The translations under genes and the position numbers were made by a program. The notes under the pieces are model-generated. The model was given only the letters and a program-made list of their open reading frames with translations, did not search any database and was not told where the DNA came from. This document shows, in pieces, positions 1 to 10,617 of a stretch of DNA of 64,000 nucleotides. The DNA is from Neurospora intermedia (lineage: Eukaryota > Ascomycota > Sordariomycetes > Sordariales > Sordariaceae), in assembly GCA_037102815.1 (NCBI GenBank), contig BTPP01000002.1:4402001-4466000 (forward strand), read 5' to 3'. Every line of letters begins with the position of its first letter. Position 1 is the stretch's first letter.

Positions 1-1652
1 TTTTTTGTTCAGCAGCATATTGAACATGGAAGCGGAATAGTAGCTACTTAGGCAGGCTGTCTACTGTACAATTCAAAGCAAGGAGATATTTGCTGGCGCT
101 GAAAGGTTGAAACTCGATACACTTCTTCCATGTAGTATGCCAGTGTTCAGGTTGGTGGTGGATGGTCCGGCTCAGCCACTCCTTTGTGATAAAATGATTC
201 GCTCCCCTTTCCCGTTGTGTCCCCAGTGGCGCTGGCTGATTGGGCAAGGATGGAATAAGTCCAGACTGTTCGTTCGTGGAGCCTTTGATATTCAGAAGTT
301 TTCGCCGTCCTTGATCACCAAAATCCATCTTTTTGCTCATGCCCTAGGTCATTCTGATCATGAACCCCCGATGATGAATATCAACACTGTGAGCAAGAAT
401 AGTACTACCTACAGTATGTGTAGTGAATACTGGAAGAAACGGAAAGCTAAAAACGGAGCACAAGGCTAGGCAAAACTGAAGTCAAAAGGGGACCATGTGG
501 ATTCACGCTGTTCTTTTGATTGGACGACGCATCTGAGACCGTGCAGTGCTCCCCATGTGGGGACCTTCAGCTCGTATGCCAAGCCTCTTTTCAATTTCGC
601 TGGGAGCAAAGGCGAGAAGGGAGAAAGAGAGGGATCCCTGTCCAAAACCCCAAATCTGGGTCTGGGGCTGGCAGGATTATTACTGTCCTATGTATAGACA
701 AGCAGCCAAGTATCGTTGCGGTTGCTTCTTTGAGATAGTGCGAGAACCGTACGGGCGGATGGGCGGTAAAGAGCCTTGAGGTTGTCGGATGCGCGAGGAT
801 GCCATCGTGAAAGTGTGTTTGTTAGTGTTTGAGGCTACTTACAGGGGCTGATTTTACCTGGGGGTTGTGGTCCTGTCAAGCGGTATGTAGTGGGAATATC
901 GATGCCCACTGGGGAGATCGCTGTCAAGCAATGTTTGGTCGGTTCTTTCGGGGTCTCTGGGTCCCGTCGTCGAGTCGAGAACCGGGAGGCAAGGGGAGGG
1001 GGAAAAAAAAGGAGCGAAAAGGAGGCGGTCGCTCTGGAATTGCAGGGGTTCGTTCGCTCAAACATGTTGGAGCTGACCGGGCTTTTTCCATTTCTCAGAC
1101 ACACGCCGCCGTCTGCTACCATTTCTCTCCTGCTTCCATTCCTGATCCACCAACATCAATACCGTATTCTTTGCGACTCATCTCAGGAGGGGAGAGACGG
1201 CGACAGCTTCACTTTGTTGTGTCGTTGTTGACAGTCTTCAGCATCTACCTAACTCCACTGATCCCTACGACATCCCGTCTGCCTGCAACGTGCCGATCGA
1301 TCCCTGGGCCAACGGGCATCACCCCCCCAAACACCTGCAAAACCTGGGACGACGAACCACCAGTCAGCCCTTCCGATCTCCAAAAACTCGTCAACCTCGC
1401 ACAGCCTACTGGGATCACCAAACCTCGTGTGTTTCGGGCGCACAACCAAGCAATCACCAGATTCATTCAGGAACAGGAAAGCCGACCTGAAGATCCCGCC
1501 TTCAGCTTTCCAGTTGCCAGCTCCACCGCCACTGCTGTTCGAGAGCACTTGGAAGCAATCAAGCTACGGCTCGATCCGACCCGACCGACGACCGCCCGTC
1601 CGCCTGCCAAGTCGAGTAACCAGCTGAGCCTGTGACGGGAACAAGAAGAAAA
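1..1652. other. Upstream intergenic region and leader
   Basis: No gene could be supported here. A long open frame at 829-1635 ends just before the next gene, but it has no recognisable domain and low-complexity Arg/Gly/Lys and Pro/Thr composition. It looks like the leader and promoter of the gene at 1653. The CT-rich stretch from about 1100 to 1250 is typical of fungal promoters. Confidence 0.5.
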
Positions 1653-2846
1653 ATGGCGGCAACAACAAAACACTCGTCCCTCGCCGCCTTGGCTTCCCTC
1701 TCCCTCCTTCTCTTCTCTCCGGTTTCTGTCTCGGGACAGCAAGTTCCTGGTCTAGAATGCCTGCACATGCGCAGCCACGAGCTGGCCGTCATGGCCGCCT
1801 GCGGTGATGAGGGCGCTCTCAACCACTACTTCTCCACGTTCCCCACCACCTTGTCGTCTGGCGACCCCGACTATCTCAAGACCCTGACGAAATGCTACAT
1901 CGATTCCGGCTGCAACGAGGACGAGACCCCCGCGCAGATCGCCGCCGCCGCCAAGCGCTGCTCCGGAGGGCCCGCCGCCCACCCCCATCATCAGCTGGGC
2001 TCTCGCTCCGAGAAGGGTGCCTTCTACAACCACCGCCTGCGCATTCCCGTCGTTCCCGCCAAGCCAGCGTCCATCGCCGTCGCCCGCGCCGCCGTCACTG
2101 ATGCGCCCGTCGTTGAGCCCGATGTCGCCCTCATGAAGACCAAGATCACCGCCCCAGCCATCCTGCCCCGCGCCGATGAGACGACCGAAACCCGTGCCGT
2201 CGCCGGCACCGAGCGGCCCTCGTCGCCCTTGATCTGCCTGACCAAGTCCGACAAGTCGATCCAGTCATGCCCGACCCAATCTACCGGCACCGCCGCGGGC
2301 AAGTTGCTGCCCTGCTTCGAGACCTCGGTGCCCGTCGACGTGTGCGTCGAGGGCCTGATCTGCCAAAACGCGAGCGGCCAGGGCATCAGCTGCATGTACA
2401 AGCAGTCCGGTCTTGAAACGGCCGGCATCGTCATGGCCATCTACTTTGCCGCCACCATCGGTTTGGCTGTCTGCGGCCTGTGCTTCTTCTGCTGCCGCGA
2501 GCGCCGCACCATGAAGAAGCTCGAGCGCGCGGCCGAGGCGGCCAAGATTGCGAAGGAGGCCAAGTCTAGCGCCATGGCTGCTAAGAAGCGCACTGCTACC
2601 GCCCCCGCCCTCGACCAGCATCAGCAGGAGCAGGAGCACATGTTGGAGCAGCCGCTGATGGGCGGTAACGGGGGCTACATGGGTGGTGGTGGATATCAGG
2701 GTGTCCCCCTGAACAACGAGTATGATGATGTCCCGGCCCCGCCGCCGCATATGGCTGATACGGGATATGGTGGTGCGGCGGGAGTTACGGGCGGAGCGCC
2801 CAACCCGTTCTCGGATCATAATGAGGGACACCCTGCCTTGAGGTGA
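1653..2846 (+). CDS. Secreted-domain, single-pass plasma membrane protein of unknown function
   Basis: An intronless frame of 397 residues. I chose the ATG at 1653 because the only in-frame alternative upstream is a GTG and this ATG opens directly onto a signal peptide (hydrophobic LAALASLSLLLFSPVSVSG, cleavage near residue 28). The mature N-terminal part to about residue 110 has spaced cysteines (GLEC, AAC, TKC, SGC, KRC), suggesting a small disulfide-bonded extracellular domain that loosely resembles fungal CFEM-like modules, though I cannot assign it to CFEM. A second Cys group lies around residues 195-250. One transmembrane segment follows at about 256-281, rich in Ala, Ile and Cys, then basic residues (CRERRTMKKLERAAEAAK) and a Gly/Pro/Gln-rich cytoplasmic tail. 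Topology is therefore type I. The function is unknown; a cell-surface sensor is only an inference from layout. Confidence 0.8.
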   Translation: MAATTKHSSLAALASLSLLLFSPVSVSGQQVPGLECLHMRSHELAVMAACGDEGALNHYFSTFPTTLSSGDPDYLKTLTKCYIDSGCNEDETPAQIAAAAKRCSGGPAAHPHHQLGSRSEKGAFYNHRLRIPVVPAKPASIAVARAAVTDAPVVEPDVALMKTKITAPAILPRADETTETRAVAGTERPSSPLICLTKSDKSIQSCPTQSTGTAAGKLLPCFETSVPVDVCVEGLICQNASGQGISCMYKQSGLETAGIVMAIYFAATIGLAVCGLCFFCCRERRTMKKLERAAEAAKIAKEAKSSAMAAKKRTATAPALDQHQQEQEHMLEQPLMGGNGGYMGGGGYQGVPLNNEYDDVPAPPPHMADTGYGGAAGVTGGAPNPFSDHNEGHPALR

Positions 2847-4359
2847 TCAGTCCATTAGGAGCTTGTGAGAGTTTGAATGTTGGGGTTGTTGGATGAAAGC
2901 AAATGTTTTGGTCATCTACTGTTGGACAAGTCAGGCTGCTGTGATTGGTCTACTGTTGGAGTCGGTGTTGGAATGGACAAAGAGGGGGTGGTTGATTGGA
3001 AGACAAAGGTGCCTTTTTTGCAAAGCCACGCTGTTGGCGGCGACTGGGTACGGGTAGTGAATGTGTTGCATTGTCTGGTGTAGGTAGTAATGGATCAAGA
3101 ACGAATGGACAGGACAAGGGGGTTGTGGCGTTCTTACAGGTCCGGCGGACTTTCGATTTTCCATCTCAAGGAAGCGCCGCCACCGAGCGGAAGCATGGGC
3201 TGCTGTCTCGTGGAAAATATCATTCGTCACTTTAGGCATGCTTAAACTTTCATGATCCTGAAAAGCTTGGTGTTGCAGTTCTCGGGCCATTTGCTTCGTA
3301 ATGGGCACATTGGAACGTGAACGTGTTCTGGTGATCCGGCGTATCTGATCGGCGCAAGTATCGGTAGTTTGGGTACTACTGTATCTGGTTGTCGTGGATG
3401 ATCCGATTCTCGCATCATTTCCACTAACGGAAATGCCGGTGAAGAGCCTCCATCGATGCATGCATGGACTGCAGAGTGCGTTGCATCTATTTTCTTTACC
3501 GCTCCCAACTGGAGTACATGCTTTTGTACTTGGGGTCTACATAGCCACGCCACCGGTCCCATCATCGTTGCCTCGGGCATAGAAATGGCAGCAGAAACAC
3601 TGTTATAAAACATGGCTTATGATGCGCCGAAGCTACACAACTCGGGGCAACCAACCCGACTGTGCAAGTTAATTGGAAGCTGGGAAGAACATTTCCTGGA
3701 AATGAAACACCAGTGAGCTGCACCTCATTCATTCGTTGGTGTTCCGAGCATTGGGATGCAGTGCATATACGCGGGAACCAAAAATATGCGGGATCAACAG
3801 TGCACCTGTAGCCCATTTGGTAAGAGAAGAAATACCCTGACAAAACATACAAATGTGCGAAACGAAGCATTACTTATTGTATTTTGAGATACGGGATTCA
3901 TAACAAGAACTGAAGCTTTGGTTGGCGAGATATCGACGAGTGTCTATGGAGTTGTTGTGGGTCATGAATGCATACTACAATGCTTGCGCTCCCGCCGCCC
4001 CCGTGTCTCGAAGAAAGAATCGAGAGGACGATGATAAGATACCACCCATAACAACAGTTCAGGGTCCGCACATTCATTTTGTTACAAGATCCCGCTCGCA
4101 TTACATCCGCGGGACCGAGAAGAATTTTCATGGTACCCGAAAAGCCGTTTCCTTCGTTGTCTTGTTTTCTCAGCCCCGTCTCCTGAACTGCTCCAGTTCC
4201 ACTATCTATCCCCTTCTCCTTCCCTACATACCCCCACTCATGTTTCCCCAAGATACTAGCCATTTCACAGCATTGCACCTGCTAAGTCTTCCATCTCCAT
4301 TCCCTCATTTACCCAACTTTTACTCCAACCACTGCACCCCAAATCGATCCCTTCCCTCC
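2847..4359. other. Intergenic region
   Basis: Contains the 3' flanks of the two convergent genes on either side. Several open frames of 60-215 codons overlap on both strands, but none shows a domain, a consistent splice pattern or biased codon use. I see nothing supportable as a gene. Confidence 0.5.
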
Positions 4360-4920
4360 TCAAGCAAGCGTAAAGGAAGCCGGCCCCGTATACACGGCAC
4401 TAGCCCCGCCCGTACCCGTACCCGCACCCTGCCAATCCAAAAACAGAGGACTCAAGTAATCCAAATTGACCGTGGTGCCCACGACATGCGTATCGCTCAG
4501 CAGCACGCGCACCTGGTTGACGGCGCTGACGACGTTGAAGCGCAGTATGAGCTTGGGGTCGGTAGTTGACGTCCACGCGCCGCTGTTGGCGGGCAAGGTG
4601 GTGCCAGGTGTGAAGTGCGTGAATGTTGCGAGGGCGTTTTCCGGGTTGACGGTGATGGTGGCGTGGTAGCTTGGTTGGTTAGTGGGTTGTTTGTTGGATG
4701 GGAGGAGGAAGGCTATGTGGGAAAGGGGGAGAGGAAGGGGCGAGAGGAATGGGGCAAGGGAGGGAGAAGAAGGAGGGGGGAAAAAAACATACTTGATATG
4801 GGTTGCGTTGCGAGTGGCAGAGAAGCCGGTGACTGTGGCCGAAGTGGCATGCTGGGCTAGGGCTGGAGTCGCGCTGGCGAAGAGAGCGGCGAGGCCGGCG
4901 AGGGTAGTGGTGAACTTCAG
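4360..4920 (-). CDS. Small secreted protein, start codon uncertain
   Basis: A two-exon minus-strand gene: 4793-4920 and 4360-4669, with an intron at 4670-4792 (GTATGT donor, CACTAACC branch region, AAG acceptor). The spliced product is about 145 residues. It begins with a clear signal peptide (KFTTTLAGLAALFASATPALA) and continues as a Ser/Thr/Ala-rich extracellular protein with a beta-type pattern (YHATITVNPENALATFTHF, then LRFNVVSAVNQVRVLLSD). No family was recognised. The natural start, just before KFTTT, is CTG (4918-4920) rather than ATG, and no in-frame ATG lies upstream before the A tract that reads as poly-Lys. Possibilities are near-cognate initiation at CTG, an upstream exon spliced in, or a variant or sequencing difference at the start codon. 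The exon body and intron are convincing; the start is not. Confidence 0.6.
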   Translation of the reverse strand: MKFTTTLAGLAALFASATPALAQHATSATVTGFSATRNATHIKYVFFPPPSSPSLAPFLSPLPLPLSHIAFLLPSNKQPTNQPSYHATITVNPENALATFTHFTPGTTLPANSGAWTSTTDPKLILRFNVVSAVNQVRVLLSDTHVVGTTVNLDYLSPLFLDWQGAGTGTGGASAVYTGPASFTLA

Positions 4921-4960
4921 TGTGCTACTGGGGTTATGTTTTTGATGTTCTGGATCTGGT

Positions 4961-4962
<2 letters not shown>

Positions 4963-5005
<43 letters not shown>
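4963..5005. repeat. Homopolymer T tract (43 nt)
   Basis: An uninterrupted run of 43 T on the plus strand, which is poly-A upstream of the secreted-protein gene on the minus strand. It lies in the presumed leader or promoter between two divergent transcription units (4360-4920 minus and 5070-5430 plus). Length errors are likely in assembly, which matters for any start-codon interpretation nearby. Confidence 0.9.
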
Positions 5006-5006
<1 letters not shown>

Positions 5007-5069
5007 GTAGCCTCGATGATTTGATTGTTGGGCTGTGCTGTATGATCGCATAGTCTCTTCTTGTCAAGC

Positions 5070-5430
5070 ATGGGGAGCTCGGCTACTTATACTTTTTCTT
5101 CTTCCAATTCCTTCTTCGCATCCCACTTCACGTGGAGTTCGGTTCTCGACAGCACTCGGTTTCATTACGTTAACAATGTTCTAGATGCCGTCACCGCTGT
5201 CGTCGACTCGAACTTCATCCAAACCATGTTTAAGCACGCTCATAATGTCCAATGTGTACGTAACGAAATAATATATCCTCTCATGTGAATCGCTTTTGTG
5301 TGATGAAGTAGTTCATCATATCGAAAACAATTGGACATTAACCTGAATCTCAGGTTACCAAATCCTCGAGTTTCTGGTTGAGTACAATGATTTGACGCCT
5401 CCTGGGATCATGATGCTTATTCTGGCATAA
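5070..5430 (+). CDS. Putative small two-exon gene, unknown function
   Basis: An ATG at 5070 opens a frame that begins MGSSATYTFSSSNSFFASHF. The first exon ends at 5253 with a GT at 5254, an intron runs to 5353 (TTAACC branch-like sequence, TCTCAG acceptor), and the second exon continues in frame from 5354 to a TAA at 5428-5430. The product would be 86 residues with no signal peptide and no recognised domain. An alternative donor two bases downstream (GTACGT, stronger consensus) would shift the frame and end sooner. The gene would be divergent from the secreted-protein gene, sharing about 150 bp of promoter. It may be an orphan gene or a decayed one; evidence is limited to frame, codon feel and splice signals. 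Confidence 0.3.
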
Positions 5431-7930
5431 TGAGTCCGTATGCGGCGGACAGCCCTGTGAGGTATCGTCCTTCTAAGGATTTCCCATTTCGACTACGCCT
5501 CTCAAAGACGACGCTGGCGATATCTTGCCAAGGTTAGTATATGAGTAATGCAAACCACAGAGTTAACTAGTGTATACCTTCCTTTCTCATTGAGCTTCTC
5601 TTTTTTTGCGGGTCTGGAAAGATGGCAGTAGGAGGCGTGGATGATATTAGCCAGGAGAGTCCCGTTGGATAAGTGATACTCTGATGTCTTTTCTGGAAGA
5701 AAAAATAGTTATTGTATCGATGCTGTCTCATCCCCGTTAGATAATCCATCGTTCGATATTGTCTGGATTGGTTACACAGCGTTCCCACGATAACACTCAG
5801 TGGATGAAAAGGGGAATCAAGAAATCGTCGTCGTCGCAAGTCTACCCCGGTTTCCTGAAAGTTTGGTACTCAGTAGACATTAGATTACCCCAAACCACAC
5901 TACGACACTGGGATTGAATTGTCCGAAGAGGCTGATGCTCGGATTCTTGCCTTCTCACCTAGATTGTGGGGGTGCCCCCAAGTTGTGCATACCTCTACAA
6001 ACACAAACAGAAAACGTTGTTCTAGACTTTTCCTGATTCTTCAGATTGCGTCCTGCCCTCTCCGCCCAGGAAAAAAAGAGGCCGGTAGTGATAGTGATGA
6101 AGCTCCTAGTACCCCAGAATTATGCGAGAATGTCTTTCAGCCGTCAAGGCAATATTTGCCGCTATGGTACTTGGCGGGTATGCATGTGCCCTTGTTGAAG
6201 CTTTTCGTGGAGTTCTGACACATCATTATTTGGTCTATTTGGTGAGACCTGAGGTATTTGATTTGTATATCCGCATTTGGCAAGTTGCTTGCCCATGCAA
6301 TCGAGTATGCCAGGGCCCGATTTACAATGACAATGATACAGTTCACCCTGACTGTCTATCTAGCTAGTCGCCCCCCTTTGGGCACGCAGACCCTTTAGAA
6401 TCAAAGCCGGGAGGAAACAACGTATTTTCCGGATGTAGAACCTCCAGCTTCATCATCGCCGCACATCAAATACTAGCGCGGACCTACCTACTTACCGTCA
6501 CCTGCCCTCACCGGCATTCTGTCTCACACCAAAAAGAACCCATTTACCCGCACCACTCAGTCGCTGGCCGCAAATTCGAAGCATTCCAATGTAGGGATTG
6601 CCCTTCCGTGTTATGAAGTTGTGGGGTTGAGAGCTCTGGGTTGGTCTCTCCTTCCAAGTATAAGAAGGCGGTCTTCTCCCTCCCCCCTCCCTCTTTCCTC
6701 CTCTCTCCTCTTTTCTCCGTTCTTGTTGCCGTCGATATTTCTATTACCCTACTCTCATCATGCAACACCCACCATGTCTACCACTGAGGCTTCCAGCCCT
6801 ACACACGGCGATTCCGACGCTGCATTCGACGCTGGAACTATCATTAGGCCCTATTAACTTCGAACGTTATCGGCTGCGGCGAGATCTATGCATTCTTAGA
6901 ATCAGCTTTAACTTAAGTTAGCTGAGTCTCTCATTCCGTTCTGATTAAGGCAAGGAAAGGAAAGATCGAGGATAGCATTGACTGGCAGGGAAGGCAGAGA
7001 GGATCTTATTCGTTACTGCCGTGTGTAAGACTTGTTGAAACAAGAAAAGAACAACTGCCGGTCAACTTGCGATCTCCTGAAGACTGGAAATTGAAAACAA
7101 GCATGGGTGGGAATGATGTCGAAAATAACAGGACTCGAGTGTACCACATGAGCCTTGTGGCTAGCAACGAAAGATGCTCCGGTCATAACATGCATCAAAG
7201 GTATGCATCGGACGAAGATCACCGAACAAAGAAACAAATGCTTTGTAGACTAGTACTGTATAACCTCGACTATCCCCTGTGAGCGACGGACATATGGCTG
7301 AAATTTGGCAGAATTATGCTCTGTGATCACGCAAACGCCAGCCAACGGGACTACCTATCCATATTCAGTTACTTGAAACACGAGGATATTTTTTATTTTG
7401 CTGACTTGGGCATATTTGAGTATATAGCGACCGGCCTTGTCCTGTTAGCTCCCTGCACAAATCTGCCCTTTGTCCGGCGCCCGAGGAGTGATAGTGTTTG
7501 GCCAGTTTCGCGAGTCTATATGGTGGGTAGCTGAAAATGCGTGGTTATATGCAGGGGAAGACATGAAGTTATTAGGTATATAGAGGTAGGAACTCCTGAA
7601 CCCCAGGTCATCCGTGGAAGGAAACTAAACTTGGAGAGAAAAAAGGAAAGACAGGCAGGAAAGCCAGCAAGCTGGAGGAATATGGATTAGATTTGCACAG
7701 CGGTAGGCACGAGTTATCCAGTACAATGACTGCCAAAAACGTTGGATCGGACCTAGAATATCCAGAGAACTGCATATAGACATGCAGAAGTGACTGGTGC
7801 AATATACCTGACCCAGTTACCGGGCACATTTCCTTCCACGACTATATAACACTTTCCCCTTCCTTTTTTTTCTATTTTGTATTTTGAGTTCTGTTCACTA
7901 TAGAAATCTGATGTTCCCCTGTGTCCCACA
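5431..7930. other. Gene-poor stretch
   Basis: Moderately AT-rich sequence with only short overlapping frames, apart from the small ORF noted separately at 6774-6857. I see no transposon remnants, terminal repeats or tRNA. It could contain untranslated transcripts, but nothing in the sequence supports one. Confidence 0.4.
6774..6857 (+). CDS. 27-codon ORF with promoter-like context
   Basis: A short ORF starting at 6774 in a good initiation context (CACCC ACC before ATG), preceded by a CT-rich block (6670-6760) and a TATAAG at 6659-6664. The 27-residue product begins MSTTEASSPTHGDSDAAFDA. Codon use is GC-ending for the first 22 codons, as in real genes here, then the frame stops within a few codons in AT-rich sequence. 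It could be the first coding exon of a gene whose downstream part I cannot trace, a decayed gene, or a chance ORF. Confidence 0.2.
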   Translation: MSTTEASSPTHGDSDAAFDAGTIIRPY

Positions 7931-8053
7931 GTCCTCAAATATTGAACAGCGTTACTAAACAATATTCGTCTGTTCTCAGATCTTGAACAATGTTCGTAAA
8001 CGGAACTCATCTGTCCTCAAATCTTGAACAACATTCCTAAACGGAGCTCATCT
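7931..8053. repeat. 41-bp tandem repeat, three copies
   Basis: Three adjacent 41-bp units at 7931-7971, 7972-8012 and 8013-8053, followed by a partial fourth. Each unit starts GTYCTCARATNTTGAACA and ends CGTCT or CATCT. Units 2 and 3 are the most alike. The units lie about 500 bp upstream of the gene at 8546, in its likely promoter or leader. Confidence 0.85.
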
Positions 8054-8545
8054 GTTCTGTCACTCATCTGTCACTTCAAACCTACAAACCTTGCTGAACA
8101 ACCTTTCTACCCAAGGGACTGCTGATTTTCCAACCTTAAAAGGCAATTCCCATCGCACCCGGAAAAACCATCTCTTGTTTCATCCATCATCCAAACTTGG
8201 GATCCGAGCAAAAAGTTTACTGCAGACGAAAAGGCATTAACCATCGACCATCCGCCCTCCCACTCAGACAAATCAGGAACACCCATCGACTCCTGGCCAC
8301 CGACCACCGACCAGCAACTAGCAAGCATCATCCACCCCCTTTGCGATCAACATCCGAGGGTCGACATCCACATTCTGAGCCAACGTCGTTTGTTAGCAAG
8401 TCGTCGCAGCTACAAACTGATCACCTCAAACCGTCAAATCCTCGACGCGACCGATCATCAGACCTCGGCAAAAGTGCCAATCGACCACCTACCGGTGACT
8501 AGACCACGCGCACGACAGGAAACAAGTGGTCAGTAACGGCAACCA

Positions 8546-8969
8546 TGACTTCTAAGAAACAAAGGCAGCATCACTGGTGAGTCTGACCCCGAGTACCCTT
8601 GACTGTTTTGAATTCAGACTGCTAACCAAACGACCGCTGAAAATGCACAGCCCGGTGTGTACGAACGTGGGCAATGTACGCTGCCTCAAGAAGCAGCACT
8701 GGCGCCCATGCGAGATCCACGGCAAAAGCGGCCATCATGGGGATTTTTCGGTCTGCGTGAAGTGTGACGGAAGCGACAAGCGCGCAGAGAAGGCAGAACG
8801 GATCGAACGTCAGAAGGAGAGAGAGGAGCAGGAGAGACTCCGAAAAGAAGAAGCCGAACGGAAGAAACGTAAGGAGGAGGACGCGAAGCGGGCCGAGAAG
8901 GAGAAGGCTCGCAAAGAGAAACATCTGAAGCATGAAAGTAAAGATGCGAAGAAGAAGGACGAAACTTGA
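8546..8969 (+). CDS. Small Cys/His protein with charged single-helix tail
   Basis: Two exons, 8546-8577 and 8651-8969, with an intron at 8578-8650 (GTGAGT donor, GCTAACC branch, CACAG acceptor) that joins TG to C to make a Cys codon. The product is 116 residues. Residues 1-50 carry paired Cys/His ligands (HHCPVC, NVRC, HWRPCEIHG, CVKC), looking like a compact zinc-binding module. From about residue 52 the chain is almost entirely Lys, Arg and Glu with Ala, in the alternating pattern of a stable single alpha helix or coiled coil (ERQKEREEQERLRKEEAE). There is no signal peptide, so it is probably nuclear or cytosolic. I do not recognise the family. The long leader from about 8100 contains only a non-conserved frame. 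Confidence 0.7.
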
Positions 8970-10617
8970 AATGTTACGAGCAGGAAGAGGCAAATGGGAT
9001 GACGCAGAAAGGAGGAGGAGGGGCAGAGAAGGCTTTTGGCAGAGATGGGCTCTGAAGTTCAACCAAGCAAGCAAGCCAAGACACAGCGTGGAAGGAAGGA
9101 AATTGGAAGAGAGGTGGTGATGGTCTTCGATTATCGTCCACGCAACGCTCCAGCACTTTTCTGCAATGAAGTCATCACCACAACGCCCGTACGTTAGGAT
9201 CAATAAACAAGATCCAACTAAAAACAAAATGAAAAGTCCCCAAAACTGAACCTATTGTGAAACTTGAATGTGACTGTAGTTTCTCAAACGTGAATATGAC
9301 TGTAATTTTCCAAAAGAGAATCCCCCCTCCCCCCCCTTCCCCCCTGTGAACATGCATGTACATCTATCCGTCCATCCGGCCCACACCCAGTCGAAGCTTT
9401 TCGACGTAGATTCCAGAATGCTTATTTGAAAAGCCCTAAGAGATATCTCATCCGCTGATTGGAAGAAAAAGGAAAGAAAAAGAAAAAAAAAAAAACCTTA
9501 AAAAAAGAAAAGAAGAAGAAAAAACCATATGAGAAAAATTGGGATAACACAATGCGGAAGCAACTGACAACCTTGTATTGTATGGTGTGCGCACCATTTA
9601 TGGTATTGCAGCTTATTTGAAGTCATGCTTTGTTAGATCGCTAATCCAAGTACTCCTATATGTCAGGTATACTTGTCGCATTCCATTTACCAGGTAGTAA
9701 GGTCAAGTGACTCGATTCGTCCTTTCCATCCGCATAACTGGTTGACCACAAAGTCAGGGAGGTTATCTCCAGTGAAGGTAGTTACTGATGATGCCGAGTA
9801 GGGAGAGAAGGGAAATAGGTGGTGACGCATAGCCTCTCCCGCGCTGGAACGGTCATGAGTCCATTACCAACTTCGAACAAGTTCCTGACTTGGGAACTAT
9901 GACTTCGGAATCTTGATAAGCTAGAGGTTGAAAGGCTGGATCACGCTATTGGGTTCATGGCGATATAGTGTCTGTCGATTAGCTGGCCGGACATCTTTCC
10001 AGGACCAAGGCCGTTGTTGTTGGAGTTTAAAGTGCTGTCATCGCTGGGGGGTTGTCGTTCCATGGAGATGAAGCTAAAAAATGATCGTGTAGTGCTCTTC
10101 CAACCGTGAGACTAAAACTGGCATCCTTCATGCAATGCTGTGAAGATAACTTCAGTAAGAGTGAGACAAGTTAAGGATTACAAAACTCGGGAGGATAAAG
10201 GTGGGAACATTGGGGGACTGCTAAGAAACACAAGACAAAGAAAAAACTGGTATACAGCCGAGGCGCATTAGTCAAATCAAGACAAAGCGCTTGCTCTCTC
10301 CTGACCTCAGTAATGGTATCGACTGTTGACGATTGATTAGCTCCCCGAAGTGTAGCAAACACAACCACCATGGCCTTGAATTCCACTTACGCACTAACAG
10401 CATAACAGACCAGAAGGTAAACAAAGCACAAAATACACAGACCCGGGAGAAAGGAGAAACCCTTGACCTCATCAAATGTCCACTGTATTAACTCAAGAAA
10501 GCCATGCTGCTTCTTAAAACCGGCTCCAAAATCGCTTTGTAGGCGGTGGGAATTCCCATTCCTCCCCACATGTGACACTTTTTCTGTTCTCCTTCGCAAA
10601 CATCCTCTATGTATTAT
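8970..10617. other. Intergenic region
   Basis: The 3' flanks of the small Cys/His gene and of tma20. Short A-rich runs occur around 9470-9530. Only short frames without domains are present; I see nothing else. Confidence 0.5.

Noticed and set aside
829-1635. Long open frame (268 codons) ahead of the first gene
   Set aside because: No ATG-proximal conserved domain, low-complexity composition, and it overlaps the leader of the clear gene at 1653.
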